A stretch of DNA of 64,000 nucleotides from contig JARLJA010000031.1 in the NCBI GenBank assembly GCA_031291445.1, positions 27,634 to 91,633 on the forward strand. Direction: 5' to 3'. Below the pieces are notes generated by a model. The model saw nothing but the letters and a program-made list of their open reading frames with translations. It ran no database searches and had not been told where the DNA came from. The DNA is from Xanthobacteraceae bacterium (lineage in GTDB: Bacteria > Pseudomonadota > Alphaproteobacteria > Rhizobiales > Xanthobacteraceae). Below are positions 53,112 to 63,132 of this stretch, piece after piece (position 1 is the stretch's first letter; the number at the start of each line of letters is the position of its first letter). A program made the position numbers and the translations under genes.

Positions 53112-53714
53112 TCACCTCAGCCCATCGACCGCATCGGCCGGTTCACGCCGCTCGTAGCGCGCGAGGTCGATATCGTTGCCGAGAAGGGCGTCGGTCTCCG
53201 CCAGCGGAGCCGAGCGCGCGGTGGCCGGCGCGCCCCACCCGGCCAGGATGGCGCAGGCGGCCTCGATCGCCGGGCCGATCTGGCCTCTGACCGGCTCGGT
53301 GAGCGGACCGCCCCAGTCTTCCAGATCCTTCGGCTGACAGCCGACCAGCGCCAGACGCTCGGGATACTGCCCAAGCAGGTCGGCCGCGCTGAGCACCTCC
53401 TGGAAGCCGGTCTGGTGCAGGCTCATCTTCTTGATGCCGGTGAATTTCGGCACCTCCTCGTCGAACACCAGCTTGAGCGTTCCGGGCTCCAGGCCGTAGT
53501 CGATCGCATCGAACACCACCAGATAGTCCGCCTCCTGGATGAAGTTGACGAGGTAGAGCCCCTGGGTGCCACCGTCGAGCAAAGTGACGTTGTCCGGCAC
53601 GGCGTAGCGTCGGTGGAACTCCTCCACCACGCGCACGCCGAAGCCCTCGTCGGCCCACAGGATGTTGCCGATGCCGAGCACCAGGATGCGCGGAGGTGTG
53701 GTCGATCGTGTCAT
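53112..53714 (-). CDS. hupD: Hydrogenase maturation protease HupD
   Basis: A 200-residue nickel-dependent endopeptidase. GIGNILWADEGFGV and FDAIDYG carry the Glu and Asp, and SLHQTGFQE the His, that probe for nickel in the active site. It removes the HupL C-terminal extension after H581 once Ni is inserted. It sits between hupC and hupF with five- and six-base gaps. Confidence 0.94.
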   Translation of the reverse strand: MTRSTTPPRILVLGIGNILWADEGFGVRVVEEFHRRYAVPDNVTLLDGGTQGLYLVNFIQEADYLVVFDAIDYGLEPGTLKLVFDEEVPKFTGIKKMSLHQTGFQEVLSAADLLGQYPERLALVGCQPKDLEDWGGPLTEPVRGQIGPAIEAACAILAGWGAPATARSAPLAETDALLGNDIDLARYERREPADAVDGLR

Positions 53715-53719
53715 CGCGG

Positions 53720-54457
53720 TCAGACCTCGTCGCGGAACTGGCGTTCCCCGGAGATCATCGACGAGATGATGCTTTGCCGCGACATGATGTCCTCGCGAAT
53801 CGCCGCGTAGACATGAACGGTGACGAACGTGACCAGCGCCCACATCCCGACATGATGCCAGGTGTGCACGTCCTGGCTGTTGGGCCAGATCGAAAACACC
53901 CACCCGAACAGCGCGTGCTGCCAGCTGTCGATCCCCTCACCTTCCGAATAGAGCGCGAATCCGGTGCAGATCATGAAGGTCACGAACAGCGTGAAGCCCG
54001 TGAACATCGCGGTCTGGGCCAGCGGATTGTGCCCGACATACATCTTCGGCTCGCGCTCGAGAAACGCGTACCAGCGGATCTCGTGCAGCACTTCCGACCA
54101 GAACTGCTTGCGGTGAACGGGAATATAGAAGATCTGACGCGAATGGTGGTTTCCGACGAAGGCCCACAGGATGCGCGCCAGGAAGAACACCGCCAGCACC
54201 TGCCCCGCGGCAAAATGCGCGAATCGGATGTAGCCCATGCCGAAGTGCTCGGACGCCTCGCCCGCCACGCTCGGCAGCGGCGAGCCGATCAGATAGCCGG
54301 TGATCATCAGGACGATGATCGCCAGCGCGTTGACCCAATGGCAGATGCGCACCGGGGCTTCGTAGACGTAGACGGTCGGCCGGCCGACCGCCCGTTCGCC
54401 ATGAGAGTCGGCGGCGATGGCGCCCAGATCGGGCGCAGCCAGATCACCTTCAGCCAT
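53720..54457 (-). CDS. hupC: Hydrogenase b-type cytochrome HupC
   Basis: A 245-residue Ni/Fe-hydrogenase cytochrome b with four membrane helices. Haem-ligand histidines lie in ICHWVNALAI, GYIRFAHFAAGQ and TWHHVGMWALV, and the C-terminal helix VTFVTVHVYAAI is present. It anchors HupSL to the periplasmic face and passes electrons to quinone. The start has a GGGAGGTGATC site. Confidence 0.94.
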   Translation of the reverse strand: MAEGDLAAPDLGAIAADSHGERAVGRPTVYVYEAPVRICHWVNALAIIVLMITGYLIGSPLPSVAGEASEHFGMGYIRFAHFAAGQVLAVFFLARILWAFVGNHHSRQIFYIPVHRKQFWSEVLHEIRWYAFLEREPKMYVGHNPLAQTAMFTGFTLFVTFMICTGFALYSEGEGIDSWQHALFGWVFSIWPNSQDVHTWHHVGMWALVTFVTVHVYAAIREDIMSRQSIISSMISGERQFRDEV

Positions 54458-54468
54458 GATCACCTCCC

Positions 54469-56259
54469 TCAGCGAACTTTGACATTGGCCAGCTCCTGGC
54501 CATCCGGGCTCATCACGTGGGTCGAGCAGGCCAGGCACGGATCGAAGGAATGGATCGTGCGCAGGATCTCCAGCGGCTGCTCCGGATTTTCCATGGGCGT
54601 ATTCATCAGCGAGGCTTCAAAGGCCCCGATGTTGCCCTTGGGATCGCGCGGCGAGCCGTTCCACGTGGTCGGCACCACGCACTGGTAGTTCTCGATCTTG
54701 GTATCCTTGATCCTGATCCAGTGGGCGAGCGCGCCGCGCGGCGCCTCGGTGAAGCCTACGCCCTTGGTTTCGGTCGGCCAGGTTTCGGGCTTCCACTTGT
54801 CCACGAACGCGGTGTTGGAATCGCCCGCCTTGATGGTGGCAATGAGCTTGTTCTGGAAGTGACGCATCTGATAGGCGGCCCACTGGGCCTCCAGCGCCCG
54901 CGCCGCGGTGCGGCCCAGCGTGGAAAACAGCGCGGTCAACGGCAGGCCGAGATCCTTCAGGAACTTGTCGACCGGATCCTTGAAATCGGCCTTGCCCTGG
55001 GCGTAGCCGATCACCCAGCGGGCCAGCGGCCCGACCTCCATCGCATTGCCCTTCCAGCGCGGCGCCTTGATCCAGGAGTATTTGCCGTCTTCGTCGAGTT
55101 CCTGGATGTTGGTCCTGGTGCCCTTGGCCTTCGGCCCCAGTACGTAGTTGGGCTCGGTAACGCCGTCCCAGGGATGCAGCCCCTTGGTCTCGTCGGGATA
55201 CTTGTACCAGGAGTGGGCGACGAATTCCTGGATCTCGTTGGGATCGCGATGATTGACCGGAAAGACTTCGTTCAGATTGCCGTTGATGATGGCGCCGCGC
55301 GGCAGCAGCAGGCTCTTGTCGGAGTAGTCGTTGGCGTGTTCCGGGACATCGCCGTAGGACAGCACGCTCTTGCCGGAGAGGCCGCCGCCATAGAGCCAGT
55401 CCTTGTAGAATGACCCGATGGCCGCCACGTCCGGGAGATAGACGAGGTCGGTGAACTCGATGAGTCGATCGATGATCGACGTCACATAGTTCAACCGCTC
55501 CATGTTGATGGCGCCGACGGCGCCGGTGCCGTCGACGTTGATGGGGCACGGGACGCCGCCCACCAGCCAGTTCGGGTGCGGATTCTTGCCGCCGAAGATG
55601 GTGTGGACCTTGACGATGTCCTTCTGGAAATCGAGCGCTTCGAGATAGTGCGCCACCGCCATCAGGTTGGCTTCGGGCGGCAGCCGGTAGGCCTTGCTGC
55701 CCCAGTAGCCGTTCTTGAACGGGCCGAGCTGGCCGGACTCGACGAATTTCTTCAGGCGCGTCTGAAGGTCCCGGAAATAGCCCGGCGACGACAGCGGCCA
55801 CGCCGAAATCGACTGCGCCAGCGTCGATGTCGCCTTGGGATCGGCGCTGAGCGCCGAGACCACGTCGACCCAGTCCAGCGCGTGCAGGTGGTAGAAGTGC
55901 ACGATGTGGTCATGGACCTGCAGGCACAGCTGCATCAGGTTGCGGATCGAGTTGGCATTCTCCGGAATCTTGATGCCGAGTGCATCCTCGACCGCGCGGA
56001 CCGAGGTCAGCGCATGGGTGCCGGTGCAGACGCCGCAGATCCGCTCGGTGAAGGCCCAGGCGTCGCGCGGATCGCGGCCCCGGAGGATGGGCTCGATGCC
56101 GCGCCACATGGTGCCGGTCGATACCGCGTTGCGAATGACGTTGCCGGAGTCGACGTTGACCTCGACGCGGAGGTGGCCCTCGATGCGCGTCACCGGATCG
56201 ACGACGATGCGCTTGCCCGAGGTGTCGAGATTGAAGCCGTTGGGGGTCTGGACGCCCAT
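54469..56259 (-). CDS. hupL: Uptake [NiFe]-hydrogenase large subunit HupL
   Basis: A 596-residue catalytic subunit. The N-terminal ligand pair is ERICGVCTG (C75, C78) and the C-terminal pair DPCLACSTH (C575, C578); the precursor ends with a 15-residue extension after H581 that HupD removes. IEGHL and [13 protein letters not shown] segments match group 1 enzymes. It oxidises H2 in the periplasm, exported together with HupS. Intact and of normal length; 11-base gap to hupC. Confidence 0.96.
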   Translation of the reverse strand: MGVQTPNGFNLDTSGKRIVVDPVTRIEGHLRVEVNVDSGNVIRNAVSTGTMWRGIEPILRGRDPRDAWAFTERICGVCTGTHALTSVRAVEDALGIKIPENANSIRNLMQLCLQVHDHIVHFYHLHALDWVDVVSALSADPKATSTLAQSISAWPLSSPGYFRDLQTRLKKFVESGQLGPFKNGYWGSKAYRLPPEANLMAVAHYLEALDFQKDIVKVHTIFGGKNPHPNWLVGGVPCPINVDGTGAVGAINMERLNYVTSIIDRLIEFTDLVYLPDVAAIGSFYKDWLYGGGLSGKSVLSYGDVPEHANDYSDKSLLLPRGAIINGNLNEVFPVNHRDPNEIQEFVAHSWYKYPDETKGLHPWDGVTEPNYVLGPKAKGTRTNIQELDEDGKYSWIKAPRWKGNAMEVGPLARWVIGYAQGKADFKDPVDKFLKDLGLPLTALFSTLGRTAARALEAQWAAYQMRHFQNKLIATIKAGDSNTAFVDKWKPETWPTETKGVGFTEAPRGALAHWIRIKDTKIENYQCVVPTTWNGSPRDPKGNIGAFEASLMNTPMENPEQPLEILRTIHSFDPCLACSTHVMSPDGQELANVKVR

Positions 56260-56277
56260 GATGGTGTTTCCTCGGAG

Positions 56278-57369
56278 TTACTTGGTGTGATCGGCGTCGT
56301 CGCGCTTGGTCGCGAGGCGCTTGGCGGCGGTAACCGCCGCATGGGCGACGACGGCGGCGCCAACCACCCCGGCCGCGGCCATTCCAACCTGATCGGCGTT
56401 CTTCTCGATGCCGAACTGCTTGATGTTGGTGAGCCGGTCGTAGAAGCCGCCCTTGTCCCAGAAGCCCTCCTCCGAGCAGCCGATGCAGCCGTGACCCGAC
56501 TGGATCGGGAAGGACACGCCGCCGTTCCAGCGCACCGTCGAACAGGCGTTGTAGGTGGTGGGACCCTTGCAGCCCATCTTGTAGAGGCAAAATCCCTTGC
56601 GGGCGGCTTCGTCGTCCCATTCCTCGACGAACTGCCCGGCATCGAAATGTGGACGGCGATAGCACTTGTCGTGGATGCGCTGCGAATAGAACATCTTCGG
56701 CCGGCCCTGCCGGTCGAGCTCCGGCAGCCTGCCGAAGGTGGTGATGAAGGTCACGACGCCGGTCATCACCTCGGCGATCGGCGGACAGCCCGGAACCTTG
56801 ATGATCGGTTTGTTGGTGATCACCTTGTCGATCGGCGTCGCCTGGGTCGGGTTGGGCTTGGCGGCCTGCACGCAGCCCCACGAGGCGCAGGCGCCCCAGG
56901 CGATGATCGCCTGGGCGTCCTCGGCCATCAGCTTGAGCTTCTCGACGAACGGCCGGCCGCCGTCGATGCAGAACATCCCGTCCTCGTTCAGCGGCGGGTT
57001 GCCTTCCACCGCCAGGATGTACTGGCCTTTGTACTTGGCCCGGGTTTCCTCGAGGATGGCTTCCGCCTGGTGGCCCGCGGCGGCCATGATGGTGTCGTCA
57101 TAGTCGAGCGAGATCATCGACAGGATGGCATCCTTGGCCAGCGGATGGGCGGAGCGGATGAAGCTCTCGGAGCAGCAGGTGCATTCGAGGCCGTGCATCC
57201 AGATCACCGGCACGCGCGGCTTGGTCTCCAGCGCGTTGGCGATGCGGGTTGCGGCCAGCGGGCCGAGGCCGAGACTGGTCGCCGTCAGGCTGCAGAACTT
57301 GTGAAAGCTGCGGCGGGTGATTCCCTGCCGGCGTATCACGTCGTAAAAAGTTTCCGTCCCGGCGCCCAT
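56278..57369 (-). CDS. hupS: Uptake [NiFe]-hydrogenase small subunit HupS (oxygen-tolerant type)
   Basis: A 363-residue iron-sulfur subunit with a twin-arginine signal (TRRSFHKF, R19-R20). The proximal cluster site reads ECTCCSES (C63, C65, C66) and GACASWGCV (C161, C166). C65 and C166 are the two supernumerary cysteines that define the 4Fe-3S cluster of oxygen-tolerant membrane-bound hydrogenases. The medial/distal cysteines follow ([24 protein letters not shown]), then a C-terminal membrane anchor (about 330-347). Confidence 0.96.
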   Translation of the reverse strand: MGAGTETFYDVIRRQGITRRSFHKFCSLTATSLGLGPLAATRIANALETKPRVPVIWMHGLECTCCSESFIRSAHPLAKDAILSMISLDYDDTIMAAAGHQAEAILEETRAKYKGQYILAVEGNPPLNEDGMFCIDGGRPFVEKLKLMAEDAQAIIAWGACASWGCVQAAKPNPTQATPIDKVITNKPIIKVPGCPPIAEVMTGVVTFITTFGRLPELDRQGRPKMFYSQRIHDKCYRRPHFDAGQFVEEWDDEAARKGFCLYKMGCKGPTTYNACSTVRWNGGVSFPIQSGHGCIGCSEEGFWDKGGFYDRLTNIKQFGIEKNADQVGMAAAGVVGAAVVAHAAVTAAKRLATKRDDADHTK

Positions 57370-57438
57370 AGCCCCTCCCCTTCGTTTCCCCTGATCGTCG
57401 CTAGCGTGTCGACCTGCGACGCGATGATCTGACGTGAC

Positions 57439-57454
57439 AGCAAGAAGCAGGCCA
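57439..57454 (-). promoter_or_regulatory. Sigma-54-type promoter upstream of hupS
   Basis: Minus strand reads TGGCCTG-CTTC-TTGCT: both invariant GG and GC dinucleotides at the right spacing, two mismatches in the less conserved positions, about 70 bases before the hupS start. HoxA-dependent sigma-54 control of hupSL is known in Bradyrhizobium. Confidence 0.75.
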
Positions 57455-57611
57455 ACGCCTCAAGTCTCCGGTGTCGGCGACAAAGGACTTGTGATTTCAA
57501 CGTCTGGATCGACAGTGCGGCGCTTGGCGCCGATGCCCCAGCCGGGATTGGAGCCCATCAGACGGAAAACATGCTTTGCAGAATGGTAAGCGTCTATCCG
57601 CCGCGCGCGGC

Positions 57612-59051
57612 TCAGTGTGCGGTGCAAACCATGCACGGATCGAACGAGCGCACCACGTGCTGGACCGCGACCGAGCCGGCGCCGTCCGCTCCGACGTTCG
57701 TTCCGACGAGCGCCTGCTCCAGCGGCCCCGGCGTCCCCGCGGCATCGCGCGGCGAGAAATTCCAGGTCGTCGGCGCAATGATCTGGTAGCGGGAAATCCT
57801 GCCGTGGCTGACCTCGATCCAGTGCCCGAGGCTGCCGCGCGCCGCTTCGACCAGCCCGGCTGCGGCGCCCTCGCCGGCCGTCACGTCGCTGCTGCAGAAC
57901 GGTTCGGCGAGGCGCAACGCGCGGATCCACTGCTCCATCGACACCGCCAGTCTCGCCGTCTCGATCAGGCGGGCGATGACGCGATTGCGAACGTTGCTGC
58001 CGGAGGCAGCGACGAGGTCCTGCAGCAATGGCTGTCCGCAGATCGTCTGCCGCGCCAGCGCCCCGACCTCCACGGGCCGGCCGTTCAGTCGCGGGGCCTT
58101 GGACCAGCTATAGGCGGCCGGCTTGTCCGGATCCGGAATGGTCACGCCGTGCGCAGGGTCGGCGGGGCCCTCCCGCATCCATGCATGGGCGACATCCTCG
58201 GCGATCCCCGCGACCGCCAGCGGCACCACGCCCCGGCCAGAATCGAACACGCCGCCCTCGAACAGCGAGCCCTGATCGCCGTGATAGGCGCCGAAGCTCA
58301 TCAATACGCCTGGCCCCTGGCCGAGCCGATCGAGGTGAAGTTCGTCGGCGATGGCGAGAAAGCGACAGAAATCACCATCGCGCCCATCACGCCAGCAATC
58401 GAGTTGCTGCCCGGTCTCGATCGCGAGCACGTTATCGAGCGCGTCGCCGAACACCGTGGTCTCCAGAAACGAGCGGAATCCGGCGACGATGGCGAGCAGC
58501 CGGATCCGCTCGCCGAGGTCGATGGCCCGGGTCGTGCCGCCGGGCTGAAACGCGAGACTGTGCGGCCACTTGCCGGCGATGATGCCCATCACTTCCAGAA
58601 GGCGCGCGCGTGCCGGCAGAATCTCCCGCCCGGCACTGCCGCTGGTCGCGGCAAACCGGTCGCGCGCCGCATCGTGCCACCGGAAGCCGCTGTAGGCGCC
58701 GCGCGCGAAATCCGGCATGAAGAAGACGTAAAAGTGGGTCAGGTGATCGGCCGCGTTCTCCGCGGCGTGGGCAATGTTGGCCGCCAATACGCCATTGGGC
58801 GCGGCCTGAACTCCCATGGTGCCGCGCAGCGCCGCGGCCGCGGCGATCGACTGCGACACCGAGCAGATCCCGCAGATCCGCGGCGCCAGCGCCAGCGCGT
58901 CGAGCGGCGGCCGTCCTTCGAGGATCTGTTCGAAACCGCGGTACAGCGGCACCGTGACCTCCGCCGCTTCGACGACGCCGTCTTCGATGTCCAGCCTGAC
59001 CTCGAGATCGCCCTCAACCCGATTGAAGGGACCGATGGTAATTCTGGTCAT
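57612..59051 (-). CDS. hupV: Regulatory hydrogenase large subunit HupV
   Basis: A 479-residue H2-sensor large subunit. It has both NiFe ligand pairs (PRICGICS and a terminal DPCMVCTAH) and stops exactly at the His where other large subunits are cleaved, so no protease step is needed; this is typical of sensors. Start overlaps the hupU stop (ATGA). With HupU it signals H2 to HupT. Intact. Confidence 0.95.
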   Translation of the reverse strand: MTRITIGPFNRVEGDLEVRLDIEDGVVEAAEVTVPLYRGFEQILEGRPPLDALALAPRICGICSVSQSIAAAAALRGTMGVQAAPNGVLAANIAHAAENAADHLTHFYVFFMPDFARGAYSGFRWHDAARDRFAATSGSAGREILPARARLLEVMGIIAGKWPHSLAFQPGGTTRAIDLGERIRLLAIVAGFRSFLETTVFGDALDNVLAIETGQQLDCWRDGRDGDFCRFLAIADELHLDRLGQGPGVLMSFGAYHGDQGSLFEGGVFDSGRGVVPLAVAGIAEDVAHAWMREGPADPAHGVTIPDPDKPAAYSWSKAPRLNGRPVEVGALARQTICGQPLLQDLVAASGSNVRNRVIARLIETARLAVSMEQWIRALRLAEPFCSSDVTAGEGAAAGLVEAARGSLGHWIEVSHGRISRYQIIAPTTWNFSPRDAAGTPGPLEQALVGTNVGADGAGSVAVQHVVRSFDPCMVCTAH

Positions 59052-60070
59052 GGCTTCTTGCGGCTCCCGTCGCGGCTCGGCGGGACAACGATGTGATCGG
59101 AGGTGGCGTTGGAGCGCACGCGCCGCGGCGTGGCGGACTTGGACAGCGCCGACAGCGCAACGAACCACGCCTTCGGCATGTCGAGCGGCAGCCCGACCGG
59201 TATGCCCGCCACCTTGCTGGTCTCGAGAAAGTTGCGCGACGACTCGAATCCGGGAGAGGTGCATGAAATGCAGGCGTAGCCTCCCTTGGTGCAGGATCCG
59301 CCGCCGTTCCAGGAGCGCTGGTTGCAATCGCCGACCGCCTGCGTAGCCTTGCAGCCGAGATGCTCCATGAGGCAGCCGCGTTCCGACATCTTCTCGGCGC
59401 TGGCCTTGAACTCATAGAATTCGTTGCGCGAGCACCCATGATGAGCCAGATGGTTGGCGATGAATTTGGGGCGCCCGTAGCCGTCGAGATCGCTTGCGGC
59501 GAGATCGCCGGTGGTCAGCGCAGCCAGCGTCTCCATGATCCAGTCCGGATGCGGCGCGCAGCCGGCGACGTTGATGACCGGCAGCCCCGCCTTCGAGCGG
59601 AAAGCCGCGCCCAGCGCGCCGCCATGATCGTCGCCGTCGAACTGCAGTCCGGTCGCGTCGGTGGGATTGATTCCGGCGGCGGGAATGCCGCCGAAGGCGG
59701 CGCAGGTTCCGACCGACACGACATAGTCCGCCATCGCCGAAAGCTCGGTCACCCACTGATGGACGGAGCGTCCGGTTCCGGCCAGCATGTTGAAACGGCC
59801 GGTTCCGTTCGGACCGCGCGCGACCGACCCTTCGAGGATCAAGGCATCGAGCGGGACGCGCGCCTGGCGAACCTCGTCGAGGATGGCGAGCGCCTCCGTC
59901 CCCGTCTCTTCGCTGGTCGACGGATGCCAGAGCAGCCTGATACCAAACCTCCTGAGCTCCTCGAACCAGCCGGAGCGGCCGGCTTCGAGCACCGCCATGG
60001 TGCAGCCGCCGCAGCTTGCGCCCTGCAGCCAGAGAACGTTGAACGTCCGTGAAGGACTGATTTGGTTCAT
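59048..60070 (-). CDS. hupU: Regulatory hydrogenase small subunit HupU
   Basis: A 340-residue iron-sulfur subunit without a Tat signal or membrane anchor, so it stays in the cytoplasm. WLQGASCGGCTMAVLE and GTCAAFGGIP show a standard proximal site lacking the two extra cysteines of HupS. Its C-terminal tail (about 30 residues, basic) may contact HupT. First gene of the minus-strand cluster; a 249-base divergent region separates it from the nickel permease gene. Confidence 0.95.
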   Translation of the reverse strand: MNQISPSRTFNVLWLQGASCGGCTMAVLEAGRSGWFEELRRFGIRLLWHPSTSEETGTEALAILDEVRQARVPLDALILEGSVARGPNGTGRFNMLAGTGRSVHQWVTELSAMADYVVSVGTCAAFGGIPAAGINPTDATGLQFDGDDHGGALGAAFRSKAGLPVINVAGCAPHPDWIMETLAALTTGDLAASDLDGYGRPKFIANHLAHHGCSRNEFYEFKASAEKMSERGCLMEHLGCKATQAVGDCNQRSWNGGGSCTKGGYACISCTSPGFESSRNFLETSKVAGIPVGLPLDMPKAWFVALSALSKSATPRRVRSNATSDHIVVPPSRDGSRKKP

Positions 60071-60319
60071 TGAGCGCTCGTCAAGACGGTGACCGGTCGC
60101 GGGCAGGATGACGTGGAGGGTCAGACCGGTCAATGCATTGTTGTCAGCGCGCAATTGCCGGTGCAGCGCTGCGGGACGCCACTCTCTTAATCTTGTGCGG
60201 CGGATTGCGCACCGATTGCGACAACGCACGGCACCATCGCGCGGCGCCAACAATCGATTGACCACCAATATGCTTTCTCCATATATTTGTCATACCGAGG
60301 TTTCGGCGGGCCCGACCAT

Positions 60320-61366
60320 ATGACTTCCGGTTCATCTCGTTCGACGTTCGCATGGTCCGCCTCCGCCGTGAGCCTGTTCGCGGCGCTGATCGCCTGCAAT
60401 GTCGGCGCCTGGATCATCGCGCTGGTGGTTTGCAACGGTCGCCCCGCGCTGATGGGCGCGGCCGCGCTGGCCTGGGTGTTCGGGCTGCGTCACGCCGTCG
60501 ATGCCGACCACATCGCCGCGATCGACAACGCGGTGCGCAAGCTGATGCAACAGCGCAAGCGCGCGGTCACGACGGGCCTGTATTTCTCTCTGGGCCACTC
60601 GAGCGTCGTCTTCGTCGCCGTCCTTGCCCTCGCAGCGACCGCCGCGTCGCTGGAAAGCCAGGGCGCGATCAGGAATTATGTCGGCGGCATCGGAGCCACG
60701 GTGTCCGCGGTGTTCCTGCTGCTGATCGCCGTGATCAACCTCTTCATTCTGCGCGCCGCCTGGCGCTCGTTCCGCGACGCCCGCGGCGGTGCCGGCGACC
60801 GGCCGATCGCCGACGAAGCCTTCATCTCGGGAGGACTGATCGGCAGGATCGTCCGTCCGCTGTTTCGCGTCGTCAACAAGAGCTGGCACATGTACCCGGT
60901 CGGCGTCCTGTTCGGGCTCGGCTTCGACACCGCGACCGAAATCGGATTGTTGAGCATCACGGCCTCGGAAGCCGCCAACGGCCTGTCGCTTTGGCACGCC
61001 CTGGTGTTTCCCGCCCTGTTCACCGCGAGCATGGTGCTGGTCGACACCGCCGACAGCGCGCTGATGGTCGGCGCCTATGGCTGGGCCTTCGTCAATCCGG
61101 TCCGCAAGTCCTGGTACAACCTGACCATCACCGCGGTCTCCGTCGTCATCGCGCTGTTCATCGGCGGCATCGAGGCGACGGCCCTGATCGCCGACAAGTG
61201 GGGGCTCGACGGCGGAGTATGGAGCCGGATCGGCGCGATCAACGGCGACCTCGCCAATTTCGGCTTTCTCATCGTCGGCGTTTTCGTGGTGGCGTGGATC
61301 GCTTCGGCGGCGATCTACTGGCTCAACGACTACGATCGGATCGCCGCACAAGCGCCCGCCGAGTAG
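60320..61366 (+). CDS. hupN: High-affinity nickel/cobalt permease (NiCoT; HupN/HoxN type)
   Basis: A 348-residue inner-membrane permease with eight predicted helices. The metal-selective signature RHAVDADHIAAIDN lies in helix 2, with YFSLGHSSVV and GLGFDTATEIGLL in later helices. It supplies Ni for hydrogenase. ATG 60320 is preferred to a TTG at 60287. It is divergent from hupU and five bases from the convergent end of cbbE, linking the hup and cbb loci. Confidence 0.93.
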   Translation: MTSGSSRSTFAWSASAVSLFAALIACNVGAWIIALVVCNGRPALMGAAALAWVFGLRHAVDADHIAAIDNAVRKLMQQRKRAVTTGLYFSLGHSSVVFVAVLALAATAASLESQGAIRNYVGGIGATVSAVFLLLIAVINLFILRAAWRSFRDARGGAGDRPIADEAFISGGLIGRIVRPLFRVVNKSWHMYPVGVLFGLGFDTATEIGLLSITASEAANGLSLWHALVFPALFTASMVLVDTADSALMVGAYGWAFVNPVRKSWYNLTITAVSVVIALFIGGIEATALIADKWGLDGGVWSRIGAINGDLANFGFLIVGVFVVAWIASAAIYWLNDYDRIAAQAPAE

Positions 61367-61371
61367 CACGG

Positions 61372-62052
61372 TCAGCGCCGCCGCCCCGCCTCGGCCGCAG
61401 CTTTGATGGCTGCGATGTTGTCCCGATAAGCCTCCGGCGTCGCCCCGCGAAACACGGACGACCCTGCGACGATCGTGTCCGCCCCGGCGGCGACCACCGC
61501 GGCCGCGGTCTCGACATTGACGCCGCCATCGACCTCGAGACGGATCGGCCGGTCGCCGATCATCGCGCGGACGCGCCGGATCTTCTCCAGCTGCGATCGA
61601 ATGAAGGATTGTCCGCCGAACCCGGGATTCACCGACATCACCAGGATGAGGTCGAGCCGATCCAGCACGTGGGCGAGAGCCTGCTCCGAGGTCGCGGGAC
61701 AGATGGCGACCCCCGCCCGCTTGCCGAACGCCCGGATCGCCTGCAGCGAGCGATCGAGATGGGGGCCAGCCTCCGCATGGACGGTGATGACGTCGGCGCC
61801 GGCCTTGGCGAACGCCTCCAGATACGGGTCGGCCGGTGCGATCATGAGGTGGACATCAAACGCCTTGGCGGAGAGGGGCCGAATCGCCTTGATGACGTCG
61901 AGACCGAAACTGATGTTCGGAACGAAATGTCCGTCCATGACGTCGCAGTGGATCCAGTCGGCGCCAGCGGCGTCGATGGCCTCGATTTCGTCTCCGAGAC
62001 GGGCGAAATCCGCCGACAGGATCGACGGCGCGATGATGATCGGCTCCGGCAT
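61372..62052 (-). CDS. rpe: Ribulose-phosphate 3-epimerase (cbbE/rpe)
   Basis: A 226-residue TIM barrel. Active-site landmarks: [55 protein letters not shown] and AGSSVFRG. It interconverts xylulose-5-P and ribulose-5-P in the Calvin and pentose phosphate cycles. Placed 24 bases after cbbX as the last gene of the cbb operon, so it is the Calvin-cycle copy (cbbE). Confidence 0.95.
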   Translation of the reverse strand: MPEPIIIAPSILSADFARLGDEIEAIDAAGADWIHCDVMDGHFVPNISFGLDVIKAIRPLSAKAFDVHLMIAPADPYLEAFAKAGADVITVHAEAGPHLDRSLQAIRAFGKRAGVAICPATSEQALAHVLDRLDLILVMSVNPGFGGQSFIRSQLEKIRRVRAMIGDRPIRLEVDGGVNVETAAAVVAAGADTIVAGSSVFRGATPEAYRDNIAAIKAAAEAGRRR

Positions 62053-62076
62053 GGGCTCGGCACTTCCTTTCGGGTT

Positions 62077-62970
62077 TCAGGCGCGGGCGGCAATCGGCTC
62101 CGCCACCGCGAACACCCGGCTGGCCAGCACGTCGGGGGCCTCGATGGACTGGATGCGATCCGCGGTGATGACGCGGTCGAGATCGGCGACCAGGCGGTTG
62201 GCCTGGCGCAGCCGGATGCGATCGAGCGCGTTGCGGATCGACCGCGCGTTGGAGAACAGCGGCTGGGTCTTGCGCAGGCCGATGTAGCGGACGAAGGCCG
62301 CCCGCGCCTCGGCGCTGAACCGGTAAGCCATGTCGCGAAGCATCAGCTCGGCGATCTCCAGCAGCTCGCCGTCGCTGTAGTCCGGAAAATCGATGTGATG
62401 GGCGATGCGCGAGCGAAAGCCGGGATTGCTGGCGAAGAACCTGTCCATGCGCTCGCCATAGCCGGCGAGGATCACCACGAGGTCCTCGCGCTGCGATTCC
62501 ATGACCTGCAGCAGGATCTCGATCGCCTCCTGTCCGTAATCGCGCTCATTGTCGGGCCGGTGGAGATAGTAGGCCTCGTCGATGAACAGCACGCCGCCCA
62601 TCGCCCGCTTGAGCACCTCCTTGGTCTTGGGCGCGGTGTGCCCGATGTACTGGCCGACCAGTTCGTCGCGCGTTACCGACACCACCTGCCCGCGCCGCAC
62701 GAAGCCGAGCTTGTGAAGAATGCCGGCGATCCGCAGCGCAACCGTGGTCTTGCCGGTGCCCGGATTTCCGGTGAACGACATGTGCAGCGTCGGCGCCTCC
62801 GATCCCAGCCCCATCCTCTTGCGGATGCGCTCGATCAGCAGCAGCGACGAGATCTCCCGAATGCGCGTCTTGACGGGCTGCAGGCCGATCAGGTCGCGAT
62901 CGAGCTGCGCGAGGATGTCGTCGATACCGACGGCCTCGAGTTCCTCGCGGAGGTTGACGCTCTCTGTCAT
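62077..62970 (-). CDS. cbbX: Red-type RuBisCO activase CbbX
   Basis: A 297-residue AAA+ ATPase. Walker A is GNPGTGKT (68-75), Walker [11 protein letters not shown], sensor regions follow ([17 protein letters not shown]). CbbX removes inhibitory sugar phosphates from red-type RuBisCO by pulling on the large-subunit C-terminus, and matches the red-type CbbS/CbbL here. A strong hairpin in the 162-base gap before it probably lowers its expression relative to cbbLS. Confidence 0.95.
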   Translation of the reverse strand: MTESVNLREELEAVGIDDILAQLDRDLIGLQPVKTRIREISSLLLIERIRKRMGLGSEAPTLHMSFTGNPGTGKTTVALRIAGILHKLGFVRRGQVVSVTRDELVGQYIGHTAPKTKEVLKRAMGGVLFIDEAYYLHRPDNERDYGQEAIEILLQVMESQREDLVVILAGYGERMDRFFASNPGFRSRIAHHIDFPDYSDGELLEIAELMLRDMAYRFSAEARAAFVRYIGLRKTQPLFSNARSIRNALDRIRLRQANRLVADLDRVITADRIQSIEAPDVLASRVFAVAEPIAARA

Positions 62971-63040
62971 GGGCAATCGATCCGGTGGCTGACGAAGGGT
63001 GCGGAACGCGCCGCGCTGCGGCCGGTTTCGGCTGGAAAAG

Positions 63041-63070
63041 GCTCCGTCACCGCTTTCGCGGTGACGGAGC
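63041..63070 (-). terminator. Hairpin between cbbS and cbbX
   Basis: GCTCCGTCACCGC (63041-63053), a TTTC loop and the exact complement at 63058-63070 form a 13-bp stem; on the minus strand it is followed by CTTTTCC. It likely acts as a partial terminator or 3' stabiliser that keeps cbbLS mRNA in excess over cbbX. Confidence 0.8.
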
Positions 63071-63132
63071 AGGACGTCCGGGGGCAAGAGGGGCGACCCG
63101 GGAGATCGATCGCCCGCACCGGCCGGACGGCA

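Noticed and set aside
57612-59051. HupV as truncated because it lacks a C-terminal extension
   Set aside because: H2-sensing large subunits normally end at this His; DPCMVCTAH is complete.
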